A stretch of DNA of 61,253 bases from JAEZDP01 sp964430855 (GTDB taxonomy: Bacteria > Acidobacteriota > Vicinamibacteria > Vicinamibacterales > Vicinamibacteraceae): NCBI GenBank assembly GCA_964430855.1, contig CAYSHC010000017.1, positions 1 through 61,253 on the forward strand. Direction: 5' to 3'. The translations under genes and the position numbers were made by a program. Positions within the stretch are counted from its first letter, which is position 1. The number at the start of each line of letters is the position of its first letter. This document shows, in pieces, positions 24,982-34,274 of this stretch. A model generated the notes under the pieces. The model had not been told where the DNA came from. It searched no databases and worked only from the letters and a program-made list of their open reading frames with translations.

Positions 24982-25692
24982 TCAGCCCAGCTGACGCGTA
25001 AGCATGCGCAGGGCGGCCGCCAGCGGCCCCTGGTGGCTGTCGCTCCGCAGCAGGTCCTGGAGCCAGGTCGACGCGCCACCCTCCGCCGCCCACGCGCGCT
25101 CCGCCCGCGCACGCTCGTGCGCCAGGCGGATGGGCAGCGTCGGGTCCACGACGCCTGCCCTGGCATCGCGTTCGCGCAGCGCCTCCAGCTCGCGCCGCAG
25201 CTGCCGCGGATCGACGGTGGACACTGGCGTCCCGCAATGCGCGCAGGCAGGTGCGCCGGCGAGCGCCACGGGGCCGCCGCAGTTCACGCAGTTGATCTGC
25301 CGGAGGCTGGCCCGCAGCTCGAGCCGCTCCTGCGGCGACAGCTCGCGGACGAGGTGCTTCTCGCGCAGGAACTGGTAGGACGTGATGAAGCGCCCGTGGC
25401 GGCCGGGGCATGCGTGGTAGGTGAAGCGGGTGCCGCGCTGCACGTCCGTCGTCTCGCGCAGCCGCTCGCCGCACCGCGCGCAGCGGGGGGCCTCACGCAC
25501 GGTACCGTGCGCGTCCGCCGTCGCCATGCGATCGAGAAGCTCGAGCGTGGCTCCGGCCGTCAGCTGCTGGCTCTCGAGCGAGTCGAACCACAGCCCCCCG
25601 CAGGTGCCGCAGTGGTCCACCACCACCGTCCGGCCGTAGTGAGCCGGCAGCGACAGCTCGGCCATCGGCGCGTCGCATCCTGGACAGTTCAC
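24982..25692 (-). CDS. Zinc-ribbon protein (zf-TFIIB-like)
   Basis: The 236-residue protein holds several Cys pairs that should form Zn ribbons: NCPGCDAPM with CGTCGGLWFDSLE (the TFIIB-type pattern), CARCGERL with ACPGRHGRFITSYQF, and CVNCGGPV with CAHCGTPV. The middle block with FITSYQFLREK recurs in family proteins of unknown role. The C-terminus is charged and helical. GTG 25692 gives the usual MNCPGC start; an in-frame ATG at 25767 would add 25 residues that look unconserved. It lies downstream of the ThrE gene on the same strand, 102 bp away. Function is unknown; a nucleic-acid or chaperone-like role would be speculation. Confidence 0.75.
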   Translation of the reverse strand: MNCPGCDAPMAELSLPAHYGRTVVVDHCGTCGGLWFDSLESQQLTAGATLELLDRMATADAHGTVREAPRCARCGERLRETTDVQRGTRFTYHACPGRHGRFITSYQFLREKHLVRELSPQERLELRASLRQINCVNCGGPVALAGAPACAHCGTPVSTVDPRQLRRELEALRERDARAGVVDPTLPIRLAHERARAERAWAAEGGASTWLQDLLRSDSHQGPLAAALRMLTRQLG

Positions 25693-25794
25693 ACAGTGGT
25701 CATCGGCAGGATCGCGGCGCCCCACCAGTTGCACGTCTTCGGGCCGCGGCGCGCCGCCGGCGCGCAATCCCGAGGCGGGTGCGCTCGGCTTGCG

Positions 25795-27027
25795 TCACTT
25801 CGCGTGCCGCTGCGGAGGCACGAGGACATTGGCCATGAGCAGGCCCGCCGCAAGCGCCATCGCCGTGAAGATCATCGAGAACCCGGTGGACACGCCGTCG
25901 ACGACGTTCTCGTCCAGCAGGCTGGCGACGGATCGGTAGCCGATGCTGCCGGGCACCAGGAGCAGCACACCGGGCACCAGGGCGACGGCCGCCGGCCCGT
26001 GGCGCCGGCGCTCGAACAGGTTCGCGAGGATGCCGACGGTAAGGGAGCCGATTGAGGCGCCGAGCGCGGGGCCGAGCCCGTCGGCTCCGAGACGGACGGC
26101 CACATAGCCCACGATGCCCGCCGTCCAGATCCACCCGAGGTCGCGAGGCCTCGCACGCAGGTAGATGCCGAAGGCCAGGGGGGCCACCGCGACGCCCGCC
26201 CACCGCGTCCATTCGAGGAGGGGCTCCGGCGCCACTGCAGGGGCGACCCCGGCGAGCGCGGCCGCGACCCTGTTGCCCACGGCCACGCCGAACGCCATCG
26301 CGATGAAGGTGATGAACGCGCCGCTCAGCCTGGCGGTGCCCGCCGCGAGATGCCGGCTGGCAAGCTCCGTCATCGCGACCGTGAGCGTGAGACCCGGCAG
26401 CAGGATGATCACGCCGGCGAGCGTGGCCGTCGACACCGACACGGACAGGCCGAAGGCGGCGAGCAGCGAGACGAACACGGCCACGGTCATGGACCCGAAA
26501 AGCTCGTACACGTAGGAGGAGTGCGGCAGCCTGCGCGTCGCGCGCTCGACCATCCCGACCAGCAGCCCGGCCAGGCCGGCGACAGCGACCTCGGCCATCC
26601 CGCCGGAGAGCACGCGGCAAACGGCGGCCGACGCGATGCCGCAGCTGAGGATGGCAATCGCGCCGTCATACGGATCCCGCGCCGCGATGATCGCGTCCAC
26701 CCGTTCGATGCCTTCGCGCGGCGTGATCGTGCCTGCGTGGATCGCGCGCGTCACGGCGTCCAGCGCCGCGAGCTTCCCCAGGTTCGGCTCGCTGGGAACG
26801 ACGCGGATGAGATGCGTGGACTGCTCCTCCGGCGCGCCGAACGCCGCGAATATCGCCGTCGGCGTAGTGAAGAACTGGGCATCGAGGCCGAGCCGGCGCG
26901 TGACGCCGCTCAGGGCCTCCTCGAGCGCGTCGGCCGCGAGGCCGTAGGTGTGCAGGGCCTTCCCCAGCCTGAGGATGAAGCTCACCGCTTCATCGGGAAG
27001 ACGACCGGGTGCACGCACGTCCGTCAC
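25795..27027 (-). CDS. Threonine/serine exporter family protein (ThrE)
   Basis: The 410-residue protein unites both ThrE domains. The N-terminal DUF1212-type half has SFILRLGKALHTYGLAA, FFTTPTAIFAAFG, and ILSCGIASAAVCRVLSGG. The C-terminal DUF3815-type half is strongly hydrophobic, with ILLPGLTLTVAMTELASRH, where the PGL segment is characteristic. About ten membrane helices are expected. ThrE exports threonine and serine from the cytoplasm; closeness of this copy to the characterised enzyme was not tested. GTG 27027 follows the HEAT-cyclophilin stop codon by one base, so the gene is the fourth member of a coupled operon. Confidence 0.87.
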   Translation of the reverse strand: MTDVRAPGRLPDEAVSFILRLGKALHTYGLAADALEEALSGVTRRLGLDAQFFTTPTAIFAAFGAPEEQSTHLIRVVPSEPNLGKLAALDAVTRAIHAGTITPREGIERVDAIIAARDPYDGAIAILSCGIASAAVCRVLSGGMAEVAVAGLAGLLVGMVERATRRLPHSSYVYELFGSMTVAVFVSLLAAFGLSVSVSTATLAGVIILLPGLTLTVAMTELASRHLAAGTARLSGAFITFIAMAFGVAVGNRVAAALAGVAPAVAPEPLLEWTRWAGVAVAPLAFGIYLRARPRDLGWIWTAGIVGYVAVRLGADGLGPALGASIGSLTVGILANLFERRRHGPAAVALVPGVLLLVPGSIGYRSVASLLDENVVDGVSTGFSMIFTAMALAAGLLMANVLVPPQRHAK

Positions 27028-27028
27028 G

Positions 27029-29095
27029 TCAACGCCTCGTCAGCCGCGCGCGCTCGATGACGGCGCCCTCGTGAATCCCGTCGATCAGCGACAGGCCCTC
27101 CACGATGGTGCCGATGATCGTGTACGCGTTGTCGAGGCGCGGGTTGTCCACCAGGTTGACGAAGATCTGGCCGTCGCCCGTGTCGCGGCCCCGCGTCGAA
27201 ATGCCGACGGTGCCGCGCACGTGCGAGAGCGGACCGCGTTCGTCACGCGTGTACCTGTCGGCGCCGGCGTACTCGTTGGCGCCCACGCTGCCGCCCTGCA
27301 CCACGAATCCCGGCTCGACACGATGAAACGTCAGGCCGTCCCATGCGCCGCGCTCGACCTGCTGGATGAACCGCAGGGCGTTCATCGGCGCCTCGGCAAG
27401 CCAAGGGCTGATGACCACGTCGCCGAGCCCGGCAAGCGACAGCACGACGAGCGTGCCCTCGTCGGCGGCGATCTCCTCGGGTGACGGCACGGGCAGGGTC
27501 ATCGGGGCCGGCGCGGTCGCGCTGACCGCCGGCACGTCGCGCCCACCCAGGACCGCGGTGGCCGCAGCCGCGACGACCGGATCGTCATCGTCACGCCACG
27601 GCGCGAGCGCGGCGCGCGTGGCCTCGTCGCCGACCTCGTGCAGGCGCTCGAGGATGGCCAGCCGGGGATCGCGGGACGTGTCACGGCGCTCGTCGGTGAT
27701 CCGGCGCAGCGCGCCGAGCAGCGCCGGGCGCGCGGCGGCATGATCTTCAGTGCCTTCGAGCCCCCGAGCGGCCGTGAGCACGAGCTGGTAGTCGCCGCTG
27801 TCGAGGGCCTCCCGGCGCAGGTCGTCGCTCTGCCGATGGCCGAGCGCGTCGAGGCCGGTCAGCGCGGCTGCGCGTACGTTCGGATGCGGGTCGCGCGCCA
27901 GCGCGCGAAGACGCGGCACATCGCCGAGCGCCTCTGCCGCACGCGCGGCGTACATCCGCACCTGCCAGGTCGGGCTCGCCTGCGCGCGCTCGAGGGGACG
28001 CGCGGCAGCAGCAGGGTTCGAACGCGCCGTCGCCACGAGCGCGTGGGCGTACTCGTGCCAGCGCGCGGACGCTTCCGCCTCGCCGCCGAGCCACGCGTCA
28101 CAGCCGCAGGCACCGGCGGCGCCGAGGGCATCGATGGCGGCCAGACGCACGTGCCCGTTGGCGTCGTGCAGGGCCGCGCGTGCCAGCTCGGGCCATCGCT
28201 GGCCGCCGTGCGCGAGGAACGCCTGCCTGACCAGCGGCGCAGGGTCGCGCGCGAGCGACGCGGCGCGCGAGTCGGACGTCGACGGATCGGCCGCGGCCGC
28301 CAGCGCGCCAAGGCGTCGCACCTGGTCGTCTTCGTCGTCGAGCAACAGGTCGATCGCCGCGTCGTCGATCGCGCCGAGCGCGTGCAGGCCGAGCGCCGCG
28401 ACGCGTCGCACGCGAACGGCGACGGCGGGCGCCGTCGAGCGGTCGGGCTGGAAGTCGCGCACCAGCCGGTCGAGCAGCGAGGCCACTGGCGCGCACGGCC
28501 AGCGCTGCCGTGCGCATGTGCGCGCGAGCGCGTGCGCGCCACGCACCACGCCGAGGCTGCGCATCGACGAGGCGCCCCCGGCATCGATCTGGGCGTCGAG
28601 CGTCGCGGCCGCGGCCTCGGCAGCCCGTGCCGACGCGTACGGCAGCCGGCCCAGGGCGGTCACGAGGGCGGCGCGGACCATGTTGTCCGGCTCGGCGGCG
28701 AGGCGCGTCCGGAGACGGGAGGCCGCGGCTTCCGCGGCGTCGCTCGTGGACGCGGCCTGCGCGATGGCCCAGGCGGCTTCCGCCCGCGCCTCGATCGACG
28801 GGTCGTCGAGCAGCGACGCGAGGGCGTCGAGCCACGCGGGATCCTCGAGCCGCCCGACGGCGCGGAGCGCCTGCATGCGCAGCGCCACGTTCGTGGCCGA
28901 CAGCCCGGCCTTCAGAACGGCCCGCTGCGCTTCCGTGCCGGCCCGGGCGGCCTCGGCCTGCCGGAGGAGCAGGCTGGCGCGTGCGCTGTCGTCGGGGAGG
29001 CCGGGCGGTTGGGCCGCCGCGCCCGACCAGGCCGCAAGCACCAGCGTGACGGCCAGCAACGGGCGCTGGCCCCGTCGGCAGCCACCGCCAGCCAT
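27029..29095 (-). CDS. HEAT-repeat protein fused to cyclophilin-type peptidyl-prolyl isomerase
   Basis: The 688-residue protein has a signal peptide (about residues 12-29). About 450 residues of HEAT-like helical repeats follow (for example MQALRAVGRLEDPAWLDALA and VRAAALTGLDALG). A cyclophilin domain ends the chain (about 530-688), with MNALRFIQQVERGAWDGLTF, FHRVEPGFVVQGGS, GTVGISTRG, GQIFVNLVDNPRLDN and YTIIGTIVEG. The FHR and FVVQGG elements of active cyclophilins are kept. It should be a periplasmic folding factor with a protein-binding scaffold. Its ATG shares a base with the stop of the M49 peptidase gene (TGATG). Similar HEAT-isomerase chains occur in Acidobacteriota and Bacteroidetes as far as I recall. 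Confidence 0.87.
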   Translation of the reverse strand: MAGGGCRRGQRPLLAVTLVLAAWSGAAAQPPGLPDDSARASLLLRQAEAARAGTEAQRAVLKAGLSATNVALRMQALRAVGRLEDPAWLDALASLLDDPSIEARAEAAWAIAQAASTSDAAEAAASRLRTRLAAEPDNMVRAALVTALGRLPYASARAAEAAAATLDAQIDAGGASSMRSLGVVRGAHALARTCARQRWPCAPVASLLDRLVRDFQPDRSTAPAVAVRVRRVAALGLHALGAIDDAAIDLLLDDEDDQVRRLGALAAAADPSTSDSRAASLARDPAPLVRQAFLAHGGQRWPELARAALHDANGHVRLAAIDALGAAGACGCDAWLGGEAEASARWHEYAHALVATARSNPAAAARPLERAQASPTWQVRMYAARAAEALGDVPRLRALARDPHPNVRAAALTGLDALGHRQSDDLRREALDSGDYQLVLTAARGLEGTEDHAAARPALLGALRRITDERRDTSRDPRLAILERLHEVGDEATRAALAPWRDDDDPVVAAAATAVLGGRDVPAVSATAPAPMTLPVPSPEEIAADEGTLVVLSLAGLGDVVISPWLAEAPMNALRFIQQVERGAWDGLTFHRVEPGFVVQGGSVGANEYAGADRYTRDERGPLSHVRGTVGISTRGRDTGDGQIFVNLVDNPRLDNAYTIIGTIVEGLSLIDGIHEGAVIERARLTRR

Positions 29096-31065
29096 CAGCT
29101 CACCGGCGTGGAGCCCGCGAGCGGGCGCCGGTCCTCCTCCGCCAGCGCATAGCGCGACGAGTACTCGAGCATCTGCGTCGCGAGGTCCTGCGGGTATGAC
29201 ACCCGGACGTCGACGATGCTGCCTTCAGCGTCGTGCACGGGCTCGAGCCGCGGCATCACGAAGCCGGTGTAGGCGGGCAGGTCGAGCGCCTCGACGCGAG
29301 CCACGACCTCGTCGCGGAGCGTCGGATCGAAGTGCACGCCGTAGGTCTCGAACAGCGTGCGGGCCTCCTCGTAGAGGCCCTCCGACTTGATGCGCTGCAC
29401 GAGAGCGAGCATCCGGCCGACGCCGTCGCGAAACGCCTCGGCGTCCACCATCACGTAGTAGGTCCGGCCGTCTCGCGTCCGGCGCTCGATGGCCTCGGTG
29501 TTGTCCATCAGCCAGTGCACGATGGCCTGGCGGTTGCGCATGTGGTCTTCCTCGAGGTGCGTGCCGTGCCGCACGCGCCGGAGCTGGGCGAGGGCGTTGC
29601 GCGTATAGCCCTCGTACTCGGCGAGGACGAGGTCCCGGTGATCCGCGGCGTCGACGAGGCCCAGCTCCACCATCACCGGATCGGCGATGAAGTACAGCGC
29701 GACGAGGTCGGACCGCGTCTCCTCGAGCGTCGAGTACTGTTCGCGCAGCGCCGCCTGCGGGCTGGCGACGTGGGGCGCCACGCGGCCGGAGCCATGGCCG
29801 ATGACCTCGTGCAGGTTCGTGGCAAGCTCGCTGGCGGCGGCCTGCCAGCGCTCGGCGCGCGCCAGCTCGTCCGGCGACCAGCAGAACTCGGCCTTCAGCG
29901 ACGGCGGCTGCGACTTCTCGTAGGCCTCGATCACGTTGGACAGCGACACGGACTTGCTGCCGTACGTCTCGCGGATGGCCTCGTCGTTCGGCAGGTTGAT
30001 GCCGATGGCCGTCATCGGCCCGGCATCGCCCGTCTCCACCACGACGTCGATGGCGCGGGCCGAAACGCCGACGACGTCGGTGCGGCGGTAGGCGGGATCG
30101 AACGGCATCCGCTCCTCGAACCACGCCGCGTGGCGCGCGATGCGGCGGATGGCTTCGGTCCGTTCGGCGTTCTCGTAGAAGACGAGCGCTTCCCAGGCCC
30201 CCTTGTGGCCGCGGGCGTCGAGGTAGACCTCGATGAAGCCGTTGATGGTGTCGACGCGTGACGCTGCGTCCTCGACCCACGCGACGTCGTAGGCCTGCCT
30301 GTCGGCGTCACTCCCCGACTCGTACCACGCGATGAGGGCCTCCAGGGCACGGCGCGTGGGCGGCGGCGCCACGCGCAGCGCGAGCGTCAGGTGCGCGACG
30401 ATGCGCCGGATGGTCTCGCCGTAGCGCCCGCCGATCCGGTAGACCTCCTCGACGAGCGATCCATCGGGGCCGCGCACCAGTCGGCTGTTCAACGGGTAGC
30501 GCTCGACGAAGCCTTCGAGGTCGGCGAGCCGCACGCCCTCGTAAAGGTTGTTGGCGCTGGCCGTCAGGATGTCCTCTCCCGGTGGCGGGTTCTTGCAGGT
30601 GACCATGGGCCGCCAGTCGGGATCGAAGAGCAGCGGCGCGTGGGTCGCGACCCACCCCGCCGCGTCGGGCGCATCGTCGAGCGGCAGCCGCACGCCGGCG
30701 GCCTCCAGCGTCTCCAGCGCCGAGGTCAGCGTGTCCTGGTCGAGCGCCAGCACGAACTTGCGCGACGTCAGATGCTCGTAGGGGCCGGAGTTGATCCAGA
30801 ACAGCTTCAGGTACGTCGTCACCGCCCCGGCGACAGCGGGCGCCAGCAGGTGACGGTGCACGAAGACCGTCTCGAGCAGGTCGCGCACTGCCAGCGACGA
30901 GGCGCAGCGCTGGTCGTAGTAGATGTCGCGCCCGGCGAGCGCCGCTTCGTACAGATGCCACGCCAGCCGCTTCTCGTCCAGCGTGAGCGCGTCGAAGCCG
31001 TCGGCATACAGCTGGACGACGGCAGCCGGGCCGACACGTTCGAGGAGCACGGGCCGGCCGGTCAT
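29095..31065 (-). CDS. M49 family dipeptidyl-peptidase III-like metallopeptidase
   Basis: The 656-residue protein carries the M49 Zn site: ELATNLHEVIGHGSGRV, which has the family-specific HExxxH spacing (HEVIGH), and a second motif EETRSDLVALYF with the Zn-ligand Glu and the Asp. Supporting blocks are FWINSGPYEHLTSRKF, TASANNLYEGV, and GINLPNDEAIRETYGSKSVSL. The enzyme should remove dipeptides from the N-termini of short peptides. No signal peptide is visible, so it is probably cytoplasmic. Some databases label homologues dihydrofolate reductase by error. Its start overlaps the nuclease stop (ATGA). Confidence 0.88.
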   Translation of the reverse strand: MTGRPVLLERVGPAAVVQLYADGFDALTLDEKRLAWHLYEAALAGRDIYYDQRCASSLAVRDLLETVFVHRHLLAPAVAGAVTTYLKLFWINSGPYEHLTSRKFVLALDQDTLTSALETLEAAGVRLPLDDAPDAAGWVATHAPLLFDPDWRPMVTCKNPPPGEDILTASANNLYEGVRLADLEGFVERYPLNSRLVRGPDGSLVEEVYRIGGRYGETIRRIVAHLTLALRVAPPPTRRALEALIAWYESGSDADRQAYDVAWVEDAASRVDTINGFIEVYLDARGHKGAWEALVFYENAERTEAIRRIARHAAWFEERMPFDPAYRRTDVVGVSARAIDVVVETGDAGPMTAIGINLPNDEAIRETYGSKSVSLSNVIEAYEKSQPPSLKAEFCWSPDELARAERWQAAASELATNLHEVIGHGSGRVAPHVASPQAALREQYSTLEETRSDLVALYFIADPVMVELGLVDAADHRDLVLAEYEGYTRNALAQLRRVRHGTHLEEDHMRNRQAIVHWLMDNTEAIERRTRDGRTYYVMVDAEAFRDGVGRMLALVQRIKSEGLYEEARTLFETYGVHFDPTLRDEVVARVEALDLPAYTGFVMPRLEPVHDAEGSIVDVRVSYPQDLATQMLEYSSRYALAEEDRRPLAGSTPVS

Positions 31066-32465
31066 TGCGCGCCTCCTGACGGCAGGGTCACGCGCTCGCC
31101 GTGCGCGGGCGTCGCGACGGTCCAGCCGAGCGTCGATTCGATGCTGGTTCTGAGTACGGTCATCGGTTCAGGTTCGCCGTGCACCAGGTACGTGCACGCG
31201 GGCGGCCGGGTGAAGCCACCGAGCCAGCGCAGGATCTCGTCGTGGTCCGCGTGCGCGGACATCTGGTCGTTGCGGAGGATGCGCGCGGAGACGTTGATGA
31301 TCTCGCCGTGAATCTTCACGAAGTTCGCGCCGTCGCACAGCTGCCTGCCGCGCGTGCCCGCGGCCTGGAAGCCGACAAACAGCACGGTGGAACGCGGATC
31401 GGGCAGGTATCGCTTGAGGTGGTGCAGCACGCGGCCGCCCGTCGCCATGCCGCTGGCCGAGATGATGATCGCCGGCTCGCCGACGTCGGCAATGGCCTTC
31501 GAGCCTTCGACGGTGTCGACGATGGTCAGGCGCCTGGTCGAGAACATCGCCTCGCCGCGCGCCGTCGGGCGCACCTCTTCGTCGAGTTCCGATGGATGCC
31601 GCTCGTAGAAGTTGAGGGCGGCGCCCGCCATCGGGCTGTCGACGAACACGGGCATCGTCGGGATGCGCTTCTCGCGCTCGAGTCGTTCGATCCAGTAGAG
31701 CAGTTCGCCTGCCCGGCCGATGGCAAACGACGGGATGACGAGCTTGCCGCCGCGCCGCCACGTCTCGCCGATTACCTCCGCCAGCCCGGCGCCCTCGTCG
31801 TCGGGCGGGTGGCGCCTGTCGCCGTACGTGGACTCGAGCAGCAGCACGTCGGCCTCTTGGACCGTCGTCGGGTCGGGGAGGATGGGCCTGTCGTAGCGGC
31901 CGAGGTCGCCGCCGAACAGGATCGTGCGCGGCTGCTCGTCGTGCAGCGTCATGCGGACGAAGGCCGAACCCAGCAGGTGGCCGGCAGGGATGAACTCGAC
32001 TTCGACGCCGTCGGCGACGGGCACGGGCACGCGATAGCCGACGGGCTGGAGGTGGGTGAGCGCGCGCAGCGCGTCGTTCTCGGTGAAGAGCGGCAGGGCG
32101 GGGTGATGGCGCGTGTAGCCGTGCTTGTTTGCCTGCCGCGCGTCCTCTTCCTGGATCCGCCCGGCGTCAGGCAGGACCAGCGAGCACAGGTCGCGTGTGC
32201 CGGGCGTGCAGAAGATGCGCCCGCTGAACCCGGCGGCCACGAGGCGCGGAAGCATGCCGCAGTGGTCGAGATGCGCGTGCGTCAGCACCACGGCGTCGAG
32301 CGCGGACGGCCGGAAGGGCAACGCCTGCCAGTTGCGCTCGCGCAGGGGCTTGCTGCCCTGGAACATGCCGCAGTCGACCAGCACCTGGCGACCGGATGCC
32401 GTCCTGAGCAGATGCTTGGAACCGGTCACCGTCTGTGCGGCGCCGAGGAAGGTGAGGTCGGCCAA
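31062..32465 (-). CDS. Metallo-beta-lactamase/beta-CASP RNA-processing exonuclease family protein
   Basis: The 467-residue protein has the MBL motif VVLTHAHLDHCGMLPRL, the metal Asp block ILFGGDLGRYDRP, LLLESTYGDRRH, and beta-CASP features AIIISASGMATGGRVLHHL and the C-terminal MSAHADHDEIL and YLVHGEPEPM. This is the CPSF-73-like, YSH1-type group, thought to process RNA ends. The N-terminus ADLTFLGAAQTVTGSKHLL is typical, which places the start at TTG 32465. Upstream in-frame ATG and GTG codons lie beyond the TATACT promoter element of the opposite strand. It is the first gene of a four-gene coupled operon with the M49 peptidase, HEAT-cyclophilin and ThrE genes. Confidence 0.83.
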   Translation of the reverse strand: MADLTFLGAAQTVTGSKHLLRTASGRQVLVDCGMFQGSKPLRERNWQALPFRPSALDAVVLTHAHLDHCGMLPRLVAAGFSGRIFCTPGTRDLCSLVLPDAGRIQEEDARQANKHGYTRHHPALPLFTENDALRALTHLQPVGYRVPVPVADGVEVEFIPAGHLLGSAFVRMTLHDEQPRTILFGGDLGRYDRPILPDPTTVQEADVLLLESTYGDRRHPPDDEGAGLAEVIGETWRRGGKLVIPSFAIGRAGELLYWIERLEREKRIPTMPVFVDSPMAGAALNFYERHPSELDEEVRPTARGEAMFSTRRLTIVDTVEGSKAIADVGEPAIIISASGMATGGRVLHHLKRYLPDPRSTVLFVGFQAAGTRGRQLCDGANFVKIHGEIINVSARILRNDQMSAHADHDEILRWLGGFTRPPACTYLVHGEPEPMTVLRTSIESTLGWTVATPAHGERVTLPSGGAQ

Positions 32466-32522
32466 ACTCGGGCTCCGGGTGGGTATCGCGCCGACCGGCG
32501 CGGAGAGGTCGAGGTCGTATTC

Positions 32523-32528
32523 TATACT
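32523..32528 (+). promoter_or_regulatory. -10 element TATACT
   Basis: TATACT lies about 90 bp before the DUF4412 gene in the 152-bp divergent region with the nuclease operon. No good -35 match is seen at the usual distance. Confidence 0.4.
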
Positions 32529-32617
32529 GCTGGCTTCATGCCGGTGCCAGCCGCACGCACCTGCAGTGTGCGCCGCGACGACTTGTGGCGTTGACCCCAC
32601 TGGAGGCTTCGAGACAC

Positions 32618-33409
32618 ATGCACGTACGACACATCGCCATCGCCCTGGGCGTGCTCGCCTGCGCCTGGACCGCCCAGGCGGACGTCACGATCGTGGCGCA
32701 GATGAAGGGCAAGATGATGGGCATGAACCCGTCCGGCGAGACGGTGACCTACATCAAGGGCCTGAAGATGCGCACCGACCAGACGATGGGGCGCGACCAG
32801 ACGTCCACGATCATGGACGTCGAGAGCGGCCGCATGATCGCCATCAACCACCGCAAGAAGGAGGCGGAGGTGTGGAACATGGCGGAGCTGACGGCGAGCC
32901 TCCAGCAGGCCGGCGTCACCGCGACGCCGAACGTGCAGATGAAGTCCACGGGCGAGACGAAGGAGATTGCCGGCTACACGGCGACGAGGCACGACGTCTC
33001 GGTGACGGTGGACGCGGGCATGCCCGATGCCCCCATCAAGATGAGCGTGAACATCTCCGGGCCCGCGTGGCTGTCGAAGGAAGCGCCCGGGGTGGCCGAC
33101 TACACCGCGTTCTACGTGGCGGCCGCCGAGAAGGGGTTCTTCTTCGGCGACCCGCGTGCGGCCCGCGCGAACCCCGGCAATGCCCGGGGCATGATGCAGA
33201 TGTACCGCGAGATGTCGCAGGCGGGCATCCCGCTCGAGTCCACGCAGACCATGAAGATGTCGGGCGACGGACCGATGGCCGGCATGTTCGCGAGGCTCGG
33301 CGGCGGCGAGATGTCGTCGACGGTGACGCGCATCTCGGACGAGACGCTCGACGCGTCGCTCTTCGAGATCCCGGCCGGCTACAAGGTGAAGGAGCAGAAG
33401 GTCAAGTAG
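32618..33409 (+). CDS. DUF4412-domain secreted protein
   Basis: The 263-residue protein has a clear signal peptide (MHVRHIAIALGVLACAWTAQA, cleaved near residue 21). Its mature part fits the DUF4412 pattern: an N-terminal strand set with KMRTDQTMGRDQTSTIMDV and RMIAINHRKKEAEVWNM, and a C-terminal stretch with SSTVTRISDETLDASLFEIPAGYK. That last phrase is the usual end of the family. It should be periplasmic; the function is unknown. GGAGG lies about 13 nt before ATG 32618. The next gene starts one base after its stop, which suggests coupled expression with a MetF-like enzyme. Confidence 0.78.
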   Translation: MHVRHIAIALGVLACAWTAQADVTIVAQMKGKMMGMNPSGETVTYIKGLKMRTDQTMGRDQTSTIMDVESGRMIAINHRKKEAEVWNMAELTASLQQAGVTATPNVQMKSTGETKEIAGYTATRHDVSVTVDAGMPDAPIKMSVNISGPAWLSKEAPGVADYTAFYVAAAEKGFFFGDPRAARANPGNARGMMQMYREMSQAGIPLESTQTMKMSGDGPMAGMFARLGGGEMSSTVTRISDETLDASLFEIPAGYKVKEQKVK

Positions 33410-33410
33410 C

Positions 33411-34265
33411 TTGGCCACCTTTGCCGACGCACTCCAGCAGTCGTCCACCGGTGTGCTGGCCGTCGAGCTCCGCCCGCCACGGGCCGAGCTCGGCGCCGCC
33501 GCCGGCATGGACGCGTGGATCGACACCTATCACGCCATCCGCCGGCTCGTCCGTCACGGACACTACGTCTGCCTCACCGACAGCGCCGTCGGGGCGGCCG
33601 AAGAGGACAACCTGCGGCACCTCGTGCTGAACCTTGGCGAAGAGGTCGACCGCAGCCGCATCGTCCCGTTCCTGACGTCGAAGCACACGCTCGACTACTG
33701 CCTCACCTACGCCGACAGGGCCCAGCTGCACGGGTTCCCGTCGCTCGTCGTGCTCGGCGGTGATCAGGCCGTCGGGACGCCGCGATGCGTCGCGCACGCG
33801 TGGGAGCTGCGCGCGGCCATCCGGGCGCGGCAGCCCGCGCTGCGCCTGGGGGGCTGGGCCAATCCGCACCGCGACCCGGCACGCCAGGTCGACTTCCTGC
33901 TCGACGCGAATTTCACCGGCGAGTATTTCCTGACGCAGGTCGTCTCGCACCACGACGTGGACAAGGTCGAGCGCTTCCTCGACGAAGGCGAGCGGCGCGG
34001 CCTGGCAATGCCCGGCGTGTTCGGCGTGTTCTACTATCGCAGCGCCCGGCCGAAGACGCTCCAGATGCTGTCGGCGTTCATGCCGGTGCCGGTGGAGGCG
34101 CTGCAGGAGGAGTTCGCCTCCGGGGCGACGGCCGAGGAGATCTGCGCCCGCAGCCTGCGGACGCTGCGCGCCGCCGGCGTGCGCCACTTCTACCTGAGCA
34201 ACCTTCCGCTTACCGGTACGGAGCGGACGCTCCACCGGATCCTCGAGCTCGCGGGCTTCGAGTGA
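33411..34265 (+). CDS. Methylenetetrahydrofolate reductase (MetF)-like TIM-barrel protein
   Basis: The 284-residue protein looks like the MTHFR fold: an early Glu in LAVELRPPRAELG, GFPSLVVLGGD in the middle, GGWANPHRDP, then FTGEYFLTQVVSHHDVDKVERFL and PGVFGVFYYR, which parallel the flavin and folate region of MetF. It is divergent, so the substrate may not be methylene-THF. TTG 33411 is used because no ATG or GTG near the N-terminus keeps the first strand. It follows the DUF4412 gene by one base and ends 9 bp from the end of a convergent SDR gene of the pteridine-reductase type. A shared pterin role is inference. Confidence 0.6.
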   Translation: MATFADALQQSSTGVLAVELRPPRAELGAAAGMDAWIDTYHAIRRLVRHGHYVCLTDSAVGAAEEDNLRHLVLNLGEEVDRSRIVPFLTSKHTLDYCLTYADRAQLHGFPSLVVLGGDQAVGTPRCVAHAWELRAAIRARQPALRLGGWANPHRDPARQVDFLLDANFTGEYFLTQVVSHHDVDKVERFLDEGERRGLAMPGVFGVFYYRSARPKTLQMLSAFMPVPVEALQEEFASGATAEEICARSLRTLRAAGVRHFYLSNLPLTGTERTLHRILELAGFE

Positions 34266-34274
34266 GCAGCAGCG

